A stretch of DNA of 64,000 bases from Longimonas halophila (GCF_002554705.1 NZ_PDEP01000001.1:434001-498000); one strand, 5' to 3'; positions 27,020-36,520 are shown, counted from the stretch's first letter. The notes: generated by a model not told the origin, from the sequence alone. Made by a program: numbers and translations.

Positions 27020-28990
27020 TTAGCGGTGTGGAATTACCCCCCGACGACGCAATGCGTGGTAGACCCACCTGGCTTTTTCACGCATTGCTAAGACTTTTTC
27101 TATGCTACGACGTATGGCAGGAGATGACCGTTGTAGCGATGCCGCAGGCCATGAAAACTTATGTGTGAGCCGCTCATGAGCCGATGAGCCATAGCGTGCG
27201 AACGCGGCCGGAGCGCTCCACGTGTAGCGTGGCGCCAGCGGCTTAGGATCCTTTTCGTGAGCTCCTCCTTGTTCGCGCGGAAACTGTCCCCAGGCTTCGG
27301 CCTCAGCGGCAGTCGGCGTGTCCCAAAAAAGTTGAATACACTTCGCCAATGCCGGTCGCATATCAGCAGTGGCATTGAAGAGAGCCGGGTGTTGCGTTAA
27401 CCCCTCAAGAAAAGCGTCCACAGCATTGCGGACGATAGGCAATCCCCATGCCTCCATTCGTGCGGGCCAGGCGGGTTCGAGGACAGGCCGCACGCTGTTG
27501 TCTTTATGCTCGTATCCGATGACCGACCCATGATCGGCGGTGCAAAACGTTTCGAGGAGCGTGTACATCCCGCTTCCCTGTAGTACGTTTCGATATCCCG
27601 CATCTCTGTGTGCATCGAAAAAATAAGCGGTACGATGAGCCTTGTGGGGCTCCTGTTGTTTGGCACTGAGACCAAAGAAAAAGCCTGGCAGAGGCGTATC
27701 AATCATGCCTTCGTCGAGCAGTACGTCATTGAGTAAGCTGTGCACCGTTCCCTTCCATCCCACATCAACAAACCCTGAGCGTGGCGGGGCGTCGAGGCCC
27801 TCCTGGCGCAGGTATTCACAGAGCAACTGACGACGTTCGTGGGCGTGTGCGTCGGCTTGAAGGCCACTCGTCTTAACGGAGGGCTCCATCATCGATTTTT
27901 GAGCTGCGATGCCGGAAGATAGCGCACCAATGCGCTGTGTCACGGTGTCCATGCCAACCTTGTCAAACTCGAACGATCGATCCCACACGTCAGGGTCGTG
28001 ATATGCAGCCGCCACAGCCGACCGACTGACATACAGATACCGAATCTCACACTCTACCTCCATGAGTGAGGCCAGATAACGAAATATGGGAAGCAGCACA
28101 TGGCCATCACGAGCAGTCACATAAAGCCGTGTGAGCTGATGGGCTTTCGCCTGCTGAAGGAGCCACATGGCAAACGAGGTGCAAACTGGGGCCAGTACGC
28201 CAGACGCAACGGAGCGGAGCGCTCGCTCGTGCGGACTGTTCGCCGACTGATGCAGCCGCGCGTAGCGGCTGGCTCCAGCCATTAGGGCGCTAAGCCCGTT
28301 CGTTTGGTCGCTCCACTGGCCGAGAGCCGCCTCATACCGACTTGGATTGGCTGCTGTAACGTGGACGCCGGTACCTCCCCGTGTTTGCATGCCTTGCACG
28401 TCGGCGTGCGGGCAATTGCCGTAATGCGTGAGGTGTGTCGGGCTTATATCCAGGGTTTCGCACACTACATCGAACAGACCGTGCCCCTTTTTGCACCCGT
28501 AGTCGCACGAGACGAACAGCCGGTCGGCTGGCATCCACAGTCCATGATGGTCCAACTGGGTCTGGATAAAAGCATGAGGCAGGTACATGTCCGATACGAA
28601 GACAACTGCGTGGCCTCTTTTGCGGCAGTTTTCAAGCAACTTTTGCCCATCAGGTACCGGGATAAGAAGCTCGTGCTCGACCTCCAACTCAATCTCTTTG
28701 ATGCGCGCCCAGTCCGCCGTATGAATTGTGTGCTCCAGCTCACGATAAATAGCGTCAAGCGTCATATGAGCGCCATGCCAGCGCAATACCCGTTGCTCGG
28801 CTGCCTGGCGAGCTTCAGCAAAAGCGCGTGGCGTATATCCAGGCGGCAGCAACTCGGCTGCACGCCTGCCGACCAGCATAAACGCAGCCGTGGGCGGGCT
28901 TACCGTACGCGTCAGAACAGTATCGAACACGTCGAAGGAGCACACCACGGGGGCGGCAGACGTAGAGGACGGTACGGGCAAATTCGTCAT
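27020..28990 (-). CDS. COG5610-type HAD-superfamily protein of glycan loci
   Basis: 656 residues from the ATG at 28990; an in-frame start at 29059 adds 23 residues without clear similarity. The N-terminal third is a HAD domain: nucleophile motif 'FDVFDTVLTR' (Asp20), motif II 'VVFVSDMYLP', a Lys/Gly loop 'GCKKGHGLFDVV', and motif IV 'YGNCPHADVQG', where the usual Gly-Asp is Gly-Asn. The C-terminal two thirds, starting around 'LYVTARDGHVLLPIF' and including 'FVDVGWKGTVHSLLN', are typical of a little-studied family found beside glycosyltransferases. No reaction is established. Here it sits between GT8 and GT2 genes on the same strand. Confidence 0.78.
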   Translation of the reverse strand: MTNLPVPSSTSAAPVVCSFDVFDTVLTRTVSPPTAAFMLVGRRAAELLPPGYTPRAFAEARQAAEQRVLRWHGAHMTLDAIYRELEHTIHTADWARIKEIELEVEHELLIPVPDGQKLLENCRKRGHAVVFVSDMYLPHAFIQTQLDHHGLWMPADRLFVSCDYGCKKGHGLFDVVCETLDISPTHLTHYGNCPHADVQGMQTRGGTGVHVTAANPSRYEAALGQWSDQTNGLSALMAGASRYARLHQSANSPHERALRSVASGVLAPVCTSFAMWLLQQAKAHQLTRLYVTARDGHVLLPIFRYLASLMEVECEIRYLYVSRSAVAAAYHDPDVWDRSFEFDKVGMDTVTQRIGALSSGIAAQKSMMEPSVKTSGLQADAHAHERRQLLCEYLRQEGLDAPPRSGFVDVGWKGTVHSLLNDVLLDEGMIDTPLPGFFFGLSAKQQEPHKAHRTAYFFDAHRDAGYRNVLQGSGMYTLLETFCTADHGSVIGYEHKDNSVRPVLEPAWPARMEAWGLPIVRNAVDAFLEGLTQHPALFNATADMRPALAKCIQLFWDTPTAAEAEAWGQFPREQGGAHEKDPKPLAPRYTWSAPAAFARYGSSAHERLTHKFSWPAASLQRSSPAIRRSIEKVLAMREKARWVYHALRRRGVIPHR

Positions 28991-29107
28991 GGTTGAAGGG
29001 GGATGGCTACCAGAAGAAAGATACGCTGTGTCTGAAAAAGCCTCGCGCTTGCCCGACATGCTGGCTTACCAGATGTGTGTCTTGCGGAGAGCTCTCTGAA
29101 TTAAGGA

Positions 29108-30127
29108 TCATTGACCAGGAGGGCATGGCTGCATCGCTGGGGCTTTGTGATGATCAGGGCGCGCAGGTACGGATCCGCGCGGCTGTTTGGCCGCATATTT
29201 CCGAGGATGGCCGAGTTCGGTAAGCAACTGGCGCCGGTGATAGATCTGCATGAGCAGACTCACTTCCCATAGCGGGAGGCCCTCATCCTGAAGATCGGGT
29301 CGCTCGAGTGCACGTCTGAGTCCTAACTTGAAGTACCGCGAGACCAGTCCGCTGACAAGCCGAATCGGAGAGACGGAGACGCAATTCCAGTGGTAGTCGA
29401 TGTATCCTTGTGAGCGTCCAACCCGTTCCACGGCCTGGAGGTAGCTTCTTCGAGAGAGGCGATCCGCGCTGCAGTGGTGTTCGACAGCCACATCGAACGC
29501 AGACCTCACGCGAAAGCCAGCGTGTTTGATTTGCTGTGTAAGAAGGGTTTCTTCCCCTAACCCCAGTACGGACCCGGGACCGAGATTTACGTCAAAACCG
29601 GACACGGTGTCGAAGACGCGTCGGGCAATGGCCATATTGGCACCTACAAGACGCCGGGGCGAGGCGTCGCTGAGGGCCGAAGTGGAGGCCAGCAATGCTG
29701 TCATCCAGGGATTTCCCTGCTGCCAGGAACGCTCAAGGTGGGGAGCAAGGGCTACGCCGCCAGCTACAGCATCGGCCCGCCCCGAGCGAATTGGCTCCGT
29801 CATGCCAACAATCCAGTCGGCTGGGACGCGCACGTCGTCGTCTGTGAAAAGCAAGATTTCGCCGCGGGCCTGGCTCAGAGCGGTATTGGCCGCGTAGGCT
29901 TTCCCCAGATGTTCTTCCTTAACGGTGTGGACATCAAACTGACTGGTTTTGAATGCCGCAATCACCTGTGGCGTGGCATCGGTTGAAGCATTATCCACAA
30001 TAATGCACTCAACGATCCATCCAATGGGGATATAAACGTTGGCCAGTGACCGCAGGGTGTCGCGCAGGTCCGTGGCCCGGTTTCGTGTGCATATAATTAT
30101 GCTTACATTGGCAGTCGCTGACTTCAT
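29108..30127 (-). CDS. Family 2 glycosyltransferase
   Basis: 339 residues. GT-A landmarks: 'VSIIICTRNRATDLRDTLRSL' (8-28), 'IIVDNASTDATPQVI', 'LGKAYAANTALSQARGEILLF', the DxD-type 'FTDDDVRVPADWI', and 'FDVNLGPGSVLGLGEETLL' with the acidic catalytic region. It lacks membrane helices and resembles rhamnosyl- and other cell-surface glycan transferases; the donor is not identifiable. It is the first gene of the reverse-strand set; 318 bases separate it from the divergent deacetylase. Confidence 0.88.
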   Translation of the reverse strand: MKSATANVSIIICTRNRATDLRDTLRSLANVYIPIGWIVECIIVDNASTDATPQVIAAFKTSQFDVHTVKEEHLGKAYAANTALSQARGEILLFTDDDVRVPADWIVGMTEPIRSGRADAVAGGVALAPHLERSWQQGNPWMTALLASTSALSDASPRRLVGANMAIARRVFDTVSGFDVNLGPGSVLGLGEETLLTQQIKHAGFRVRSAFDVAVEHHCSADRLSRRSYLQAVERVGRSQGYIDYHWNCVSVSPIRLVSGLVSRYFKLGLRRALERPDLQDEGLPLWEVSLLMQIYHRRQLLTELGHPRKYAAKQPRGSVPARPDHHKAPAMQPCPPGQ

Positions 30128-30445
30128 ATTACTTCGTTATGTAAAGCCGAGTGGAAGACCTGGACACGAGAGCAGTCGTGCAGAGCCCTTAGGGAGTGAT
30201 TAGCGTCTGGACCAAGAAGTTAAGTGGATCTAATGTCACTGCAACAAAGGTAGTACAAGCACCGAAGCAGGGGAGCGGCACTAACCGATGCACATAATAG
30301 ATTGTAGGCTTCCTACTATGAATGGGGCTTGGCGCATGTCGATGTCGCTTTTGGCGCATGCAGGCCAACGGGCTTTCACCCCAAGATGGACGCGCCCGGT
30401 GCAAGGATCTGCAAGGCGTTTTTTTTGACCGCATCCCCTGTACCC
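30128..30445. other. Divergent spacer between GT2 and deacetylase genes
   Basis: 318 bases between divergent starts, so it must hold promoters for both directions, but no consensus pair is clear. It is AT-richer than the surrounding genes. An open frame runs upstream of the deacetylase from 30329, but it codes for a Cys/Pro/Thr-rich non-conserved stretch, so it was not used as the start. No repeat or RNA fold is evident. Confidence 0.4.
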
Positions 30446-31141
30446 ATGATTTTACCCCCTGTATCGCATAGCTGGCTGCCTTGGTGGACCAGTGTGGCCA
30501 CGCGTCCGCTACGCCCGTGGTGGCCGCACACCTGGTGGCGTATGGAGGCATCGCCCGCGCATCCCCCCACTGTCTACCTCACGTTCGACGACGGGCCCAC
30601 CGCCATTGCAACCGAGGCGCTCCTACGCATCCTGCGCCACTACGACGCCCGCGCCACGTTCTTTCTGATTGGGCATCACGTACAGGCGCACCCGCAGCGC
30701 GTGCGCCGCATCGTAGAAGCTGGACATGCTGTGGGAAACCACACATTTACGCATGTGGATGCGTGGCAGACTGCACGCTCTACCGTGATTCGCGAACTGG
30801 AAGATACTGCCCGGGTCATTAGAGCGCACACCGGAGGCCCTGTGCCGCTGCTTCGCCCTCCCTACGGGCACCTGACGCCCGCGCTCTGCCGCTGGGCCGG
30901 ACGCCACGGCGCCCGCGTAGTTATGTGGGACGTGATGCCTGCCGACTTTCAGCGCGGGGCGTCGCCCACATCGGTGGCGCGCTTTACGACCGCGCATGTG
31001 CGGTCCGGTAGCATTGTGGTGCTGCACGACAACCCAATGACCGAGCCCGTCACGCTACAGGCACTGGAGGCCATCCTGCGCTGGGGCACGGCCCGCGGCT
31101 GGCGTTTTGAAGCGCTGCCCACACCCACGACAGGGCCCTGA
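30446..31141 (+). CDS. Polysaccharide deacetylase (NodB domain)
   Basis: 231 residues from the ATG at 30446. The carbohydrate esterase 4 motifs are clear: motif 1 'TFDDGP' (46-51; catalytic base Asp48, metal Asp49), motif 2 'HTFTH' (His99 and His103 metal ligands), motif 3 'LLRPPYG', motif 4-type 'MWDVMPADF' and motif 5 'IVVLHDN'. It removes N- or O-acetyl groups from chitin-like, peptidoglycan or exopolysaccharide chains. A Trp-rich N-terminus without a clean signal peptide suggests membrane association or a cytoplasmic form. Its placement next to the glycan genes suggests a role in tailoring that polymer. Confidence 0.88.
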   Translation: MILPPVSHSWLPWWTSVATRPLRPWWPHTWWRMEASPAHPPTVYLTFDDGPTAIATEALLRILRHYDARATFFLIGHHVQAHPQRVRRIVEAGHAVGNHTFTHVDAWQTARSTVIRELEDTARVIRAHTGGPVPLLRPPYGHLTPALCRWAGRHGARVVMWDVMPADFQRGASPTSVARFTTAHVRSGSIVVLHDNPMTEPVTLQALEAILRWGTARGWRFEALPTPTTGP

Positions 31142-31161
31142 GAACAGGTCTGTGCACTTGT

Positions 31162-31899
31162 TTACTGTAACTGATCTTTCAGCGTCTGTGCGCGGCGACG
31201 GCTCATGGAAAGCACCGTCTCGCTGCCGTCCACAAATACCTCGAACGTGTTGTTGGGCTGTCGATTGATGCGGGCCACGTGGTTTACGTTCACGATAGTA
31301 GAGCGATGGATACGGACGAAGTGCGCCTCAGGCAGTTGGGCCGTCCACTCGTTGAGGGTGGTCGTAGTCAGCGCGTTGGCTCCGCCGTCAAGGTAAAGAG
31401 TCGTGTAGTTCCCCGATGCACCGATGTAGCGAATGTCGGCAATACGGATGAAGCGAGGCTGGTGGCCTTCCTCGTAGAAGAACAGATCGTCGTACCGGAA
31501 TGACGCACCGGATTCGGCATCGTCCTGCGGAAGTGCGTCGTCCGTGGCACGCACGCGGCGGAGCGCTTCGGCGAGACGGTCGGGCGCCACGGGTTTGAGG
31601 AGATAATCCAGCGCATTCACCTCGAACGCGCGCACGGCATACTGGTCGTGCGCCGTCACAAACACTACCTGCACGGGTGTGTCAATGCGAGCGAGCAAGT
31701 CAAAGCCGGTTTCGCCGCGCATCTGCACATCCAGTAGCACCACGTCGGGGGCCGCCTCATCAATCAGCGTGGCGGCTTTGTCAACAGTACCGGCCTCGCC
31801 GACCACCGTTGCGTGGTCCTGCTCAGAAACCGTGTTGCGAAGGGCCTTGCGGGCGAGCCGCTCGTCGTCTACAATGAGGATGCGGAGAGCATCAGCCAT
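31162..31899 (-). CDS. LytTR-type response regulator
   Basis: 245 residues from the ATG at 31899. The receiver domain (about 6-122) has Asp11-Asp12, phosphoacceptor Asp57 in 'VVLLDVQM', the Thr of 'VFVTAHD' and Lys in 'YLLKPV'. The LytTR DNA-binding domain follows (about 145-245), with 'IRYIGASGNYTTLYL' and 'FVRIHRSTIVNVNHV'. It regulates genes through LytTR sites, often cell-envelope genes. Its start overlaps the histidine kinase stop by eight bases, so the kinase and regulator are translated together. A longer frame to 31938 is inside the kinase gene and not preferred. Confidence 0.92.
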   Translation of the reverse strand: MADALRILIVDDERLARKALRNTVSEQDHATVVGEAGTVDKAATLIDEAAPDVVLLDVQMRGETGFDLLARIDTPVQVVFVTAHDQYAVRAFEVNALDYLLKPVAPDRLAEALRRVRATDDALPQDDAESGASFRYDDLFFYEEGHQPRFIRIADIRYIGASGNYTTLYLDGGANALTTTTLNEWTAQLPEAHFVRIHRSTIVNVNHVARINRQPNNTFEVFVDGSETVLSMSRRRAQTLKDQLQ

Positions 31900-32998
31900 G
31901 GTTTGTGCTGTTTGTTCGTGCAGTGGGGTCAATCTCAATGCGGGCGTGCACCCAGCCGTCGTCCTCTGTTAACGTAAAGCGATGAGCCGTAGGATATTGC
32001 GCCTGGAGACGGGCTCGTACGTTGCTGAGTCCGGTGTCGGTGCTCTCGTCAGTGGGCGCATCTGTACGTAGATGACCGGTGTTGGCGACTTCGATACGGA
32101 GGCCGCTCTCAGCCATTGAGGCCGTCAGGTGGATGCGCAGTGGGAATGGGCTCGTATGCTGGCCGTGCTTGATAGCGTTCTCGATCAGGGGGAGCACCAG
32201 AAACGCGGGGACAGTCTGATGCGCCGCTTCCGGATCCACGTCGACCGTGACTTGAAGATCGTCTTCAAAGCGCATGGTTTCAATCGCGAAATAATGCTTC
32301 ACGGCCTGGACCTCCTCATCGAGCGATACCATGAGCGTGTCCTCGTCGAGGAGCGAGTATCGCAGAAAGCCCGATAGCTCGTGGACGGCCTCCTTCACGC
32401 GGCGTGGACTCTCATCAGCGAGGGCGTTGATGGTGTTGAGCGCATTGAAGAAGAAATGCGGATTGAGCTGGTAGCGAAGCATCTGCAGTCGAGCGCGCTG
32501 GGCCTCGGCATCCGCCTGTAAAACACGCTGTTGCTGCACCTGTCGCTCGTACCAGAAGGTAATGCCCAGATAGCTGCCGCTCCATACGAGTAGCACCATC
32601 GGAAAGGCCGCCGGGTGCGAAAGCAGAGAGCCCTGTCCGGGTAGTATTCCAACGTAGGAGAGCACAGGCAGTGCAAACGGATCGATGCGGGTTGCGCCCC
32701 AGTGATTTACGCCCGCCCACGCCAGTCCAGCGCCGATGGAGCCGAGCCCGAGAGACAGGCTTTGCCACCCCAGATGCCACTGAGATACGCCCAGCATGTA
32801 GTAGGACCAGCCCAGTAGTGAACTGAAGAGCAGGCCCGACCCGGTCGCCCAGAGCGCCTGCTGCAGCACGATGCCGGGAAACGGGTTGTAGGGCTGCAGT
32901 GTGACGTAATAGACGGTCCCGTAGACCAGCCAGCCCATAAGCTGTAGGGTGCCGAGTCCGATCCAGCGTGCGCGTTCATTGCGCAGGGAAAGTGGCAT
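31892..32998 (-). CDS. LytS-type sensor histidine kinase
   Basis: 368 residues. Four membrane segments (about 14-32, 44-66, 78-98, 132-148) precede a coiled coil and the His_kinase domain, whose phosphoacceptor is His181 in 'QLNPHFFFNALNTI'. The catalytic N box is 'PLIENAIKHG', and a shortened G region 'DTGLSNVRARL' follows, as in LytS/YehU kinases. There is no extracytoplasmic sensor domain, so the signal is sensed in or near the membrane. It pairs with the LytTR regulator downstream. Confidence 0.92.
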   Translation of the reverse strand: MPLSLRNERARWIGLGTLQLMGWLVYGTVYYVTLQPYNPFPGIVLQQALWATGSGLLFSSLLGWSYYMLGVSQWHLGWQSLSLGLGSIGAGLAWAGVNHWGATRIDPFALPVLSYVGILPGQGSLLSHPAAFPMVLLVWSGSYLGITFWYERQVQQQRVLQADAEAQRARLQMLRYQLNPHFFFNALNTINALADESPRRVKEAVHELSGFLRYSLLDEDTLMVSLDEEVQAVKHYFAIETMRFEDDLQVTVDVDPEAAHQTVPAFLVLPLIENAIKHGQHTSPFPLRIHLTASMAESGLRIEVANTGHLRTDAPTDESTDTGLSNVRARLQAQYPTAHRFTLTEDDGWVHARIEIDPTARTNSTNHG

Positions 32999-33178
32999 AA
33001 GCGATAGGAAAACTATAGAAAGCGGGGTGTGCGCATCCTAAACATGACAACGCGAGCCGATAGATACGACATTGAATTGGGTGAGCGGTTCGTATGCTGG
33101 ACGAACGGTGCATCTGATCGCTGATAGGTAGATACAACACATAGTCATTATTCACTGACCTGCCCGAGAGCTTTAGCT

Positions 33179-33661
33179 ATGCGGATTCGACAGATTATGT
33201 ACGGGTGCGGGTGGCTGGTGCTGTGCAGCATGCTGGCAGCCTGCGGGCCATCGGAGGAGGAACAGGCCTACGCAGAGGAAGCCCAAGAGTCCGCCACTGA
33301 ATGGCTTGCGCTGGTCGATGCCAAGAAATACGAGGCTTCATGGTCAGAAGCAGCTGGTTTCTTCAAGACCCAGATTACAGCGGAACAGTGGGCTCAGATC
33401 GTTGAACAGGGCCAACGTCAGCTTGACCTCGGATCGTTTGAGGGCCGCACGCTAATTGCCGCCCGCTACACCGATTCGCCGCCGGAGCAGCCGCAAATGA
33501 GCGAGCTATCCGGACAGGCACCGGAGGAGTACGTGGCGATTCAGTATCGGGCCGACTATGGCAAGACAGTGATCGAAACGATAAAGCTTACGCGAGAGGA
33601 TGGTGCATGGCGCGTTATAGGATACCACATCCGACCGAAAGATGGGTGGCCGGGTCCGTAA
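33179..33661 (+). CDS. DUF4019 lipoprotein
   Basis: 160 residues. A signal peptide with lipobox 'MLAAC' puts the lipid-modified Cys at residue 22. The mature part follows DUF4019: a helix 'QESATEWLALVDAKKYEASWSEA', then 'ITAEQWAQIVEQ', 'LGSFEGRTLIAARYTD', and the last strands 'VAIQYRADYGKTVIETIKL' and 'GAWRVIGYHIRP'. The function of the family is unknown. The next gene starts 53 bases downstream in the same direction. Confidence 0.82.
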   Translation: MRIRQIMYGCGWLVLCSMLAACGPSEEEQAYAEEAQESATEWLALVDAKKYEASWSEAAGFFKTQITAEQWAQIVEQGQRQLDLGSFEGRTLIAARYTDSPPEQPQMSELSGQAPEEYVAIQYRADYGKTVIETIKLTREDGAWRVIGYHIRPKDGWPGP

Positions 33662-33713
33662 GCGGCTGTGTATCGTGCATCTACACATTGCATCCCAAAA
33701 ACGAAACCAACCC

Positions 33714-35120
33714 ATGCAAATTATACAACGACTTATAATTGTTCTGGCCCTCGCTACACTCATGCCGTGGACGTTGCCTGTGCACGCCCAATCGTCCGAT
33801 GCCGTTGTTGGTTCATGGCAGGGGCAGTTGGAGGCGGGGGGCACCGAGCTTCGCGTGCTATTTCATATCGAACAGGAGGACGATAGCCTCTTTGCCACCA
33901 TGGACAGTCCCGATCAGGGCGTTACAGGCATTGCCGTACCGGAGGTGCATGTGCAGGATGACAGGCTCATGTTTGACGTGCCTGAGATCAACGGAGAGTA
34001 TGTGGGCACGATGACGAATGCGGAGACCATTGAGGGCTCGTGGACGCAATCGGGGCAGTCGTTCCCGCTAACGCTAACGCCGACCGATGAAAGCACGTCG
34101 GAGGCACCGGAGCGTCCGCAGCACCCCGAGCCGCCGTATCCGTATGTGGAAGAAGAGGTACGCTTCCCAAACGCCGAGGACGACTTCACGCTGGCGGGCA
34201 CGCTCACCTATCCAGAAGACGAGGGGCCGCATCCGGCCGTGGTGCTGGTAAGTGGATCGGGGCCGCAAGACCGCAACTCTGAGTTGATGGGGCATCGGCT
34301 GTTCCATGTGCTGGCTGATCACCTGACGCGGCAGGGCATTGCAGTACTGCGCTACGACGAGCGCGGGGTAGGCGAATCGGAGGGGCCGTCGTTTCCGGCA
34401 TCGACCACCGAAGCGTATGCACGTGATGCGGCTTCCGCGGCGCGGTTTCTGAAAGAGCATTCGCGCGTGGATGCCGAGCGCGTGGGTCTGATTGGACTGA
34501 GCGAAGGTGGACTGGTAGGGCCCATGGTGCACACCCAGCACGAGCCGCTCGCATTTCTGGTGATGATGGCCGGACCAGCGGTGCCGGGGCGCGACATCCT
34601 TGTTGAGCAGACGGCGCTCATGGCCGAAGCCCAGGGCGCGTCAGCATCGGCGGTCGATTCGATGCGCACGACACAGCAGCGTATGCTAAACGCGGCACAG
34701 AGCACGCCCGATTCCGCGGCCGTTGCCGACACGCTACGAACGTTGTTTGAGGCGCAGGGCGTGCCTGAAGAGCAGCGCGAGACGCAGATTGAGCGACTCA
34801 CTACACCGTGGTTTACGTTCTTCCTGAAGTACGATCCCCAGCCCGTGCTCACCCAGCTCGACATTCCGGTGCTTGCGCTGTTTGGCTCGAAGGACTTGCA
34901 GGTGCCCCCCGAGCAGAACGCCGAAATTATGCGTAATGCCTTAGGGGAGAGTGCAAGTCCCAACGCCACGGTCGAAGTGATCGACGGACTGAACCATCTG
35001 TTCCAGCCTGCTGATACAGGTGCATTCAGCGAGTATTCCCAGATCGAAACGACAATGGCGCCCAAGGCGCTGCAACGTGTGTCAGGCTGGATACGAGGGC
35101 AGGCGGAGGAGCAACAGTAG
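33714..35120 (+). CDS. Exported alpha/beta hydrolase
   Basis: 468 residues from the ATG at 33714, which opens a signal peptide ('LIIVLALATLMPW', cleaved near 'HAQS'). Residues about 28-145 are an extra beta-rich domain ('GSWQGQLEAGGTELRVLFHI') common in this subfamily. The alpha/beta-hydrolase core follows: 'PAVVLVSGSGPQDRN', 'GIAVLRYDERGVGESEG', nucleophile Ser263 in 'GLSEGGLV', acid Asp in 'LFGSKDLQVPPEQN', and catalytic His in 'GLNHLFQ'. It resembles esterases of the BAAT/dienelactone hydrolase group; the substrate is unknown. It is likely co-transcribed with the DUF4019 gene. Confidence 0.87.
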   Translation: MQIIQRLIIVLALATLMPWTLPVHAQSSDAVVGSWQGQLEAGGTELRVLFHIEQEDDSLFATMDSPDQGVTGIAVPEVHVQDDRLMFDVPEINGEYVGTMTNAETIEGSWTQSGQSFPLTLTPTDESTSEAPERPQHPEPPYPYVEEEVRFPNAEDDFTLAGTLTYPEDEGPHPAVVLVSGSGPQDRNSELMGHRLFHVLADHLTRQGIAVLRYDERGVGESEGPSFPASTTEAYARDAASAARFLKEHSRVDAERVGLIGLSEGGLVGPMVHTQHEPLAFLVMMAGPAVPGRDILVEQTALMAEAQGASASAVDSMRTTQQRMLNAAQSTPDSAAVADTLRTLFEAQGVPEEQRETQIERLTTPWFTFFLKYDPQPVLTQLDIPVLALFGSKDLQVPPEQNAEIMRNALGESASPNATVEVIDGLNHLFQPADTGAFSEYSQIETTMAPKALQRVSGWIRGQAEEQQ

Positions 35121-35458
35121 AGGGCACGCATAAGAGTTGCACACTTGGTTTCGATTGTCTTAAGTTCTTGAATAAGGATGAGGCAGAGCCGTTGGGGAGC
35201 ACCACACACATTCCCCTTCAACCGAAGGGAGAGACAAACGAAAGAGCCCTGCCTCCACCTTCTCCCCTGGAGAGGGGAGCTGTCGCGCCACCGACTGAGG
35301 GGTGGATACGTAGATGTCCGGCTTATGAGGATGGCTAAACAGGTGCGGGCCTCGCAATGAGATGATATTCGTGAGCCGCAACTGCGCAAGTCCTACAGAA
35401 TTGAGCACGGTGCCGTGGCCGACACGCCAGTATCGTTGTCACGAACTTATTCACCGCT
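35121..35458. other. Spacer with hairpin repeat
   Basis: 338 bases without a gene. Bases 35262-35279 form a compact hairpin (CTCCCCT, loop GGAG, AGGGGAG). The surrounding sequence from about 35210 to 35305 has the look of a dispersed element (runs of purine-rich and pyrimidine-rich blocks, then a matching GAGGGGTGG end). The last 120 bases before the next start give no clear promoter. Confidence 0.5.
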
Positions 35459-35938
35459 ATGAATACGCAAACATCAAAGTCGGATCACACTCCTGTACAC
35501 TACCGCCATACCCAGCCGGGCTACGTAACAGTTACTGCATTACTGGCAGGAATGCTTATCACGTATAGCAGCTTCATGAGTGAAGAAGGCCAACTGGGGA
35601 TGTATGGTATTGCTCTGACCAGTGGCCTGGGGCTGCTCACCGTGTTGTTTTCGAGCCTGATCACAGAAGTTACTGACCAAGAATTCCGGTTCTACTTCGG
35701 TCCGGGCTTCTGGACGCGCACGTTTCCGCTTGATACAATCCAGAGCGTGGAGGTCGTACGCAATCCCATCTGGTACGGCTGGGGCATCCGCTACACGCCT
35801 GCAGGGTGGCTCTACAACGTGTCGGGGCGCTCGGCGGTCGAGATTGACTTGGGCACCGAAGGAGTGATTCGCGTGGGCACGGACGAGCCCGAGCAACTGG
35901 CGCAGGTCCTGACGCGGCACGTTCCAACTGAATCATAG
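35459..35938 (+). CDS. Two-helix membrane protein with PH-like domain
   Basis: 159 residues. Two closely spaced membrane helices lie at about 22-42 and 48-68, followed by a small beta-rich domain ('EFRFYFGPGFWTRTFPLDTIQSVEVVRNPIWYGWGIRY'-like order: strand, Trp turn, Leu-Asp-Thr-Ile, strand) that resembles bacterial PH (DUF304-type) domains. No function is assigned. It appears monocistronic; the following gene is on the opposite strand. A start a few codons earlier is not available. Confidence 0.65.
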   Translation: MNTQTSKSDHTPVHYRHTQPGYVTVTALLAGMLITYSSFMSEEGQLGMYGIALTSGLGLLTVLFSSLITEVTDQEFRFYFGPGFWTRTFPLDTIQSVEVVRNPIWYGWGIRYTPAGWLYNVSGRSAVEIDLGTEGVIRVGTDEPEQLAQVLTRHVPTES

Positions 35939-35989
35939 GTTCAACCCAAGTTGGATTCTGCGATTTTATGTTCACACAAAGCGATGGCG

Positions 35990-36520
35990 TCATCCCCCTG
36001 GGCCACGGGTGCCGTGAAACGTGCCGCGCGGGGCCTCAAACGTGCCCGTAATGGTGCCGCCCATCAGGTTGGTGACCTGAAACGTGCCTTCGATGCGGTC
36101 CTCGGTCACACTCCGGATGGTAAGCAACCCCTCCGATGTGGACACGAGCATCGTCAGGCGCTCGCTATCCGCAGCATTGAGTTCACCACCCAGGGTAAAG
36201 TCCTCATCGTCGAGAGGTCCCCCACGCGACAGGGTGCTGAAGCGATGGGTTCCTGTTGACGGCACCCCACCGGTACGGGCGATCCACATCCAGTCTGCGC
36301 TTTCCTCGTACGACTCGTCGTAAAGATACAAAGCGAAGGCCTCCGTCCCACCGCGTAGGCTGTCGATGCCTGTAGCAAAATGGGCGTTGAGCGTGACGGA
36401 GCGGTCTATCTCGGGGCTCTCCAATTGGAGTTCTGCCGAGCCTTGCGCCTGGGCGGACCCAAAAGTCAGGAGGAGAACAAGGAACGCGAAGCCGATACCC
36501 GTTTGAGTATGATGAGACAT
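35990..36520 (-). CDS. Secreted hypothetical protein
   Basis: 176 residues from the ATG at 36520; an in-frame ATG six codons upstream is also possible. A signal peptide ('GFAFLVLLLTFGSAQAQ') is followed by a beta-rich mature domain ending in Gly-rich strands ('VTNLMGGTITGTFEAPRG'). Central segments such as 'FTLGGELNAADSERLTMLVS' and 'DRIEGTFQVTNL' suggest a small lipocalin- or DUF6252-like barrel, but I cannot name the family with confidence. It is convergent with the PH-like gene. Confidence 0.6.
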   Translation of the reverse strand: MSHHTQTGIGFAFLVLLLTFGSAQAQGSAELQLESPEIDRSVTLNAHFATGIDSLRGGTEAFALYLYDESYEESADWMWIARTGGVPSTGTHRFSTLSRGGPLDDEDFTLGGELNAADSERLTMLVSTSEGLLTIRSVTEDRIEGTFQVTNLMGGTITGTFEAPRGTFHGTRGPGG

